The notes beneath the pieces are model-generated. The model was not told the DNA's origin. It did not search any database and worked only from the letters and a program-made list of their open reading frames with translations. A program made the translations under genes and the position numbers. From Cepaea nemoralis (lineage: Eukaryota; Mollusca; Gastropoda; Stylommatophora; Helicidae), in contig JACEFZ010026901.1 in the NCBI GenBank assembly GCA_014155875.1, positions 1 through 64,000 on the forward strand: 64,000 bases of DNA. Reading direction: 5' to 3'. Positions 62,180 to 64,000 of the stretch are shown here, piece after piece. The stretch's first letter is position 1. Each line of letters starts with the position of its first letter.

Positions 62180-64000
62180 TATACCAAGCAGGATTAAAAA
62201 CCAGATAGATTACATCCTGATTAGCAGAAGATGTAGAAATGCGCTAACAGTGGTAAAACAGTTCCTAATGCAGACTGTTACAGTGATCACAGATTAATTA
62301 CAGGCAGACTGAGGGTAAAGTTAAAGAAGGTTAAGTATACAACCGGAAACACTAAACATAATATGTACAACTTGAAAACTGACAAAGAAATACAAGATAA
62401 TTTTAACATAGAAGTAAAGAATAAATTTGATATATTGTCTGATCTAGAGATCCTATTTCAAGATGTGGATGATCAATGGGAAATGTTGAAGAATTCAGTC
62501 AGTTTAGCTGCAGAAAAAAACTATTCCAAAATTAAAGAAAGTGGGTCGTCAGACATGGACGACTGAAGAAATTTTACAGCTAATGGAAACAAGAAGACAG
62601 AACAAAAATAATCCTGCCAAATATAAAGAAATTCACAGAAAAGTTAGAACATTATGTAAGGAGGCAAAAGAAGAATGGCTCTAGAAAAATTGCATAAAAA
62701 ATTGAAAAACAACACAACAGTAAAAATACCAAACTAATGCACAAAAGAATTCAGGAGCTTACTAATCAAAGAACACATACATCAGCAGGCTGCCTAAAGA
62801 CAAAATATGGAAAAATCGTAGCCTAATAGAAAAAGATCAGATTTTACATGCATGGTCAGATTATGTTGAAAACCTTTATAATGATAACAGAGACGAATAG
62901 TATGATATTCAAAATAATAATGAAGGACCATAAATCTTGAAGATGGAGGTTCAGACTGATCTTAACCAAATGAAATCTGGTAAGACCCCCGGTTCAGACA
63001 GCATCACAACAGAAATGATTAATGCTTTAGAAGAACACGGAATAAATAAAGTTACCAGACTCCTGAATGCCACATATGATACTGGAGATATACCTCATGA
63101 ATTATGTAATTCAGGAGCCTTGGAATGTGATTAACATCGAACAATTAGTATAATGAGCCACATCACGAAGATTTTGCTAAGAATTATCATGCAAAGAGTT
63201 AGGAAGAAAATAAAACCTGAAATAGGAGAGGAATAATGTGGGTTTATAGAAGGCAAGGGTACAGTAAATGCTGTATACATACTGAGAACAGTAATTGAAC
63301 GTTCTATAGAAGTAAACAAAGACTACACCTTTGCTTTATTGACTACACAAAGGCTTTCGACAAAAGTGAGACATGTCGACATGATAAGGATGATTGGAGA
63401 TCTACAAATGGATGGAAAAAACCATAGACTTGTAAAAAACATATACTGGAAACAACAAGCTGCCATAAGAATTGATAATGAAGTAGGTCAATATCAGCCT
63501 ATTAAGAGAGGTGTGAGACAGGGATGTGTAAAGTCTCCAGATCTTTCTTCTCTGTACAGTGAAAATATTTTCAGAAATATAGAAGATATGGAAGGAACCA
63601 ACATTGGGGGACGATACATCAATAACATTAGATGTGTAGATGATACAGTCTTGATTGCAGACAATGAACAGGACTTGCAAAATTTAGTAGACGCGGTTGT
63701 TGCACACAGTGAACAACTAGGGTTAGAATTGAATTGTAAGAAGACACAGATTATGGTCGTCATTAGAAAGGAAGAAATACCACAATGTAATATACAAGTA
63801 AATGGGCATATTCTTAAACAAGTGAATTGGTACAGCTATCTCGGAACAGTCATAACATCTGATGGGAGATGCCTTGAAAAGATTAGAACAAGAATTGCCA
63901 GGGCGAAGGTAGCCTTTTGCAAGATGAAAAACTTACTGACCAATAAAAAGATATCAACTGAAACGAGAAAAAGAGTGTTGAAGTGCTACATAGAACCTGT
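62180..64000 (+). mobile_element. LINE-R, endonuclease end through RT and beyond the window
   Basis: IPSRIKNQIDYILISRRCRN (APE block) opens it. Then ILSDLEILFQDVDDQWEMLK, MKSGKTPGSDSITTEMINAL, TRLLNATYDTGDIPHELCNS, DYTKAFD-like residues near 63345, IKRGVRQGCVKSPDLSSLYS, NINNIRC-VDDTVLIADNE (the YADD Tyr-Ala is now Cys-Val), VAHSEQLGLELNCKKTQ and RTRIARAKVAFCKMKN. At least seven stops or frameshifts are visible (for example after WL at 62682, RDE at 62899, ECD at 63133 and GEE at 63236). The 3' end lies beyond 64000. Confidence 0.92.

Noticed and set aside
60409..64000. Further upstream PKG exons
   Set aside because: I looked on the minus strand for the HRDLKPEN-type catalytic-loop exon and found only a SINE, minisatellites and a LINE-R.

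Overview
The window is animal (metazoan) nuclear DNA, most likely from a lophotrochozoan such as a mollusc; this is an inference from the repeat types and cannot be made firm from sequence alone. It has one clear host gene, no prokaryotic gene organisation, many microsatellites and minisatellites, and a dense layer of decayed LINEs, tRNA-derived SINEs and small DNA transposons.

The host gene is the 3' end of a type I cGMP-dependent protein kinase (PRKG1 / foraging / egl-4 family) on the minus strand. Four exons splice in frame with canonical GT-AG sites: 60245-60408 (DFG to subdomain IX), 31040-31225, 30212-30278 and 28477-28572 (C-terminal tail, stop codon). Together they give 170 residues and the stop. 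A candidate AATAAA lies at 28249-28254. The intron between the first two exons is about 29 kb and filled with transposons. The upstream kinase exons and the cGMP-binding domains lie beyond position 64000.

Layout. 1-1145: tandem array of a SINE-like module fused to CA repeats. 1946-4810: L1/Tx1-like LINE split by a ~594-bp LTR-like insert. 5.4-7.0 kb: LINE/SINE mosaic. 7092-7906: hAT-type MITE with perfect 8-bp target duplications. 8.5-11.1 kb: SINE cluster, AT microsatellites, a palindromic MITE and a LINE fragment. 11.4-13.5 kb: TTAA-flanked MITEs, a minisatellite and a SINE. 13.6-16.7 kb: LINE ends and minisatellites with a second hAT MITE. 18.1-20.1 kb: a ~37-46-bp satellite broken by a 616-bp retroposon. 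20.5-27.9 kb: LINE and SINE fragments, including an RNase H-bearing LINE end. 28.2-31.2 kb: three kinase exons with a nested MITE beside them. 31.2-60.2 kb: the giant intron, with a nearly complete but broken APE-RT LINE at 34.4-37.2 kb, a 50-bp minisatellite, a 2.66-kb GT-rich retroposon at 41.5-44.1 kb, a 21-bp minisatellite at 52.3-53.2 kb and more LINE copies. 60.4-64 kb: a 24-bp minisatellite and another APE-RT LINE running off the end.

Family labels used here are mine. LINE-R: APE-RT with TGAT/GAT tail. LINE-J: GAA tail. LINE-H: RNase H domain. LINE-Z: C2H2 end. SINE-A to SINE-D and SINE-G: tRNA-like heads. E and F: retroposons with ACTA-type and ACTCA tails. W: retroposon with a microsatellite-like body and a conserved AATAAA 3' module. 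MITE-A/B: TTAA termini. MITE-P: palindromes. The W family is the best candidate for an undescribed system: copies vary from about 130 bp to 2.66 kb, have almost nothing but GT/GA simple sequence as a body, and yet two show target-site duplications. No complete intact transposon gene is visible; every LINE reading frame is truncated or broken.
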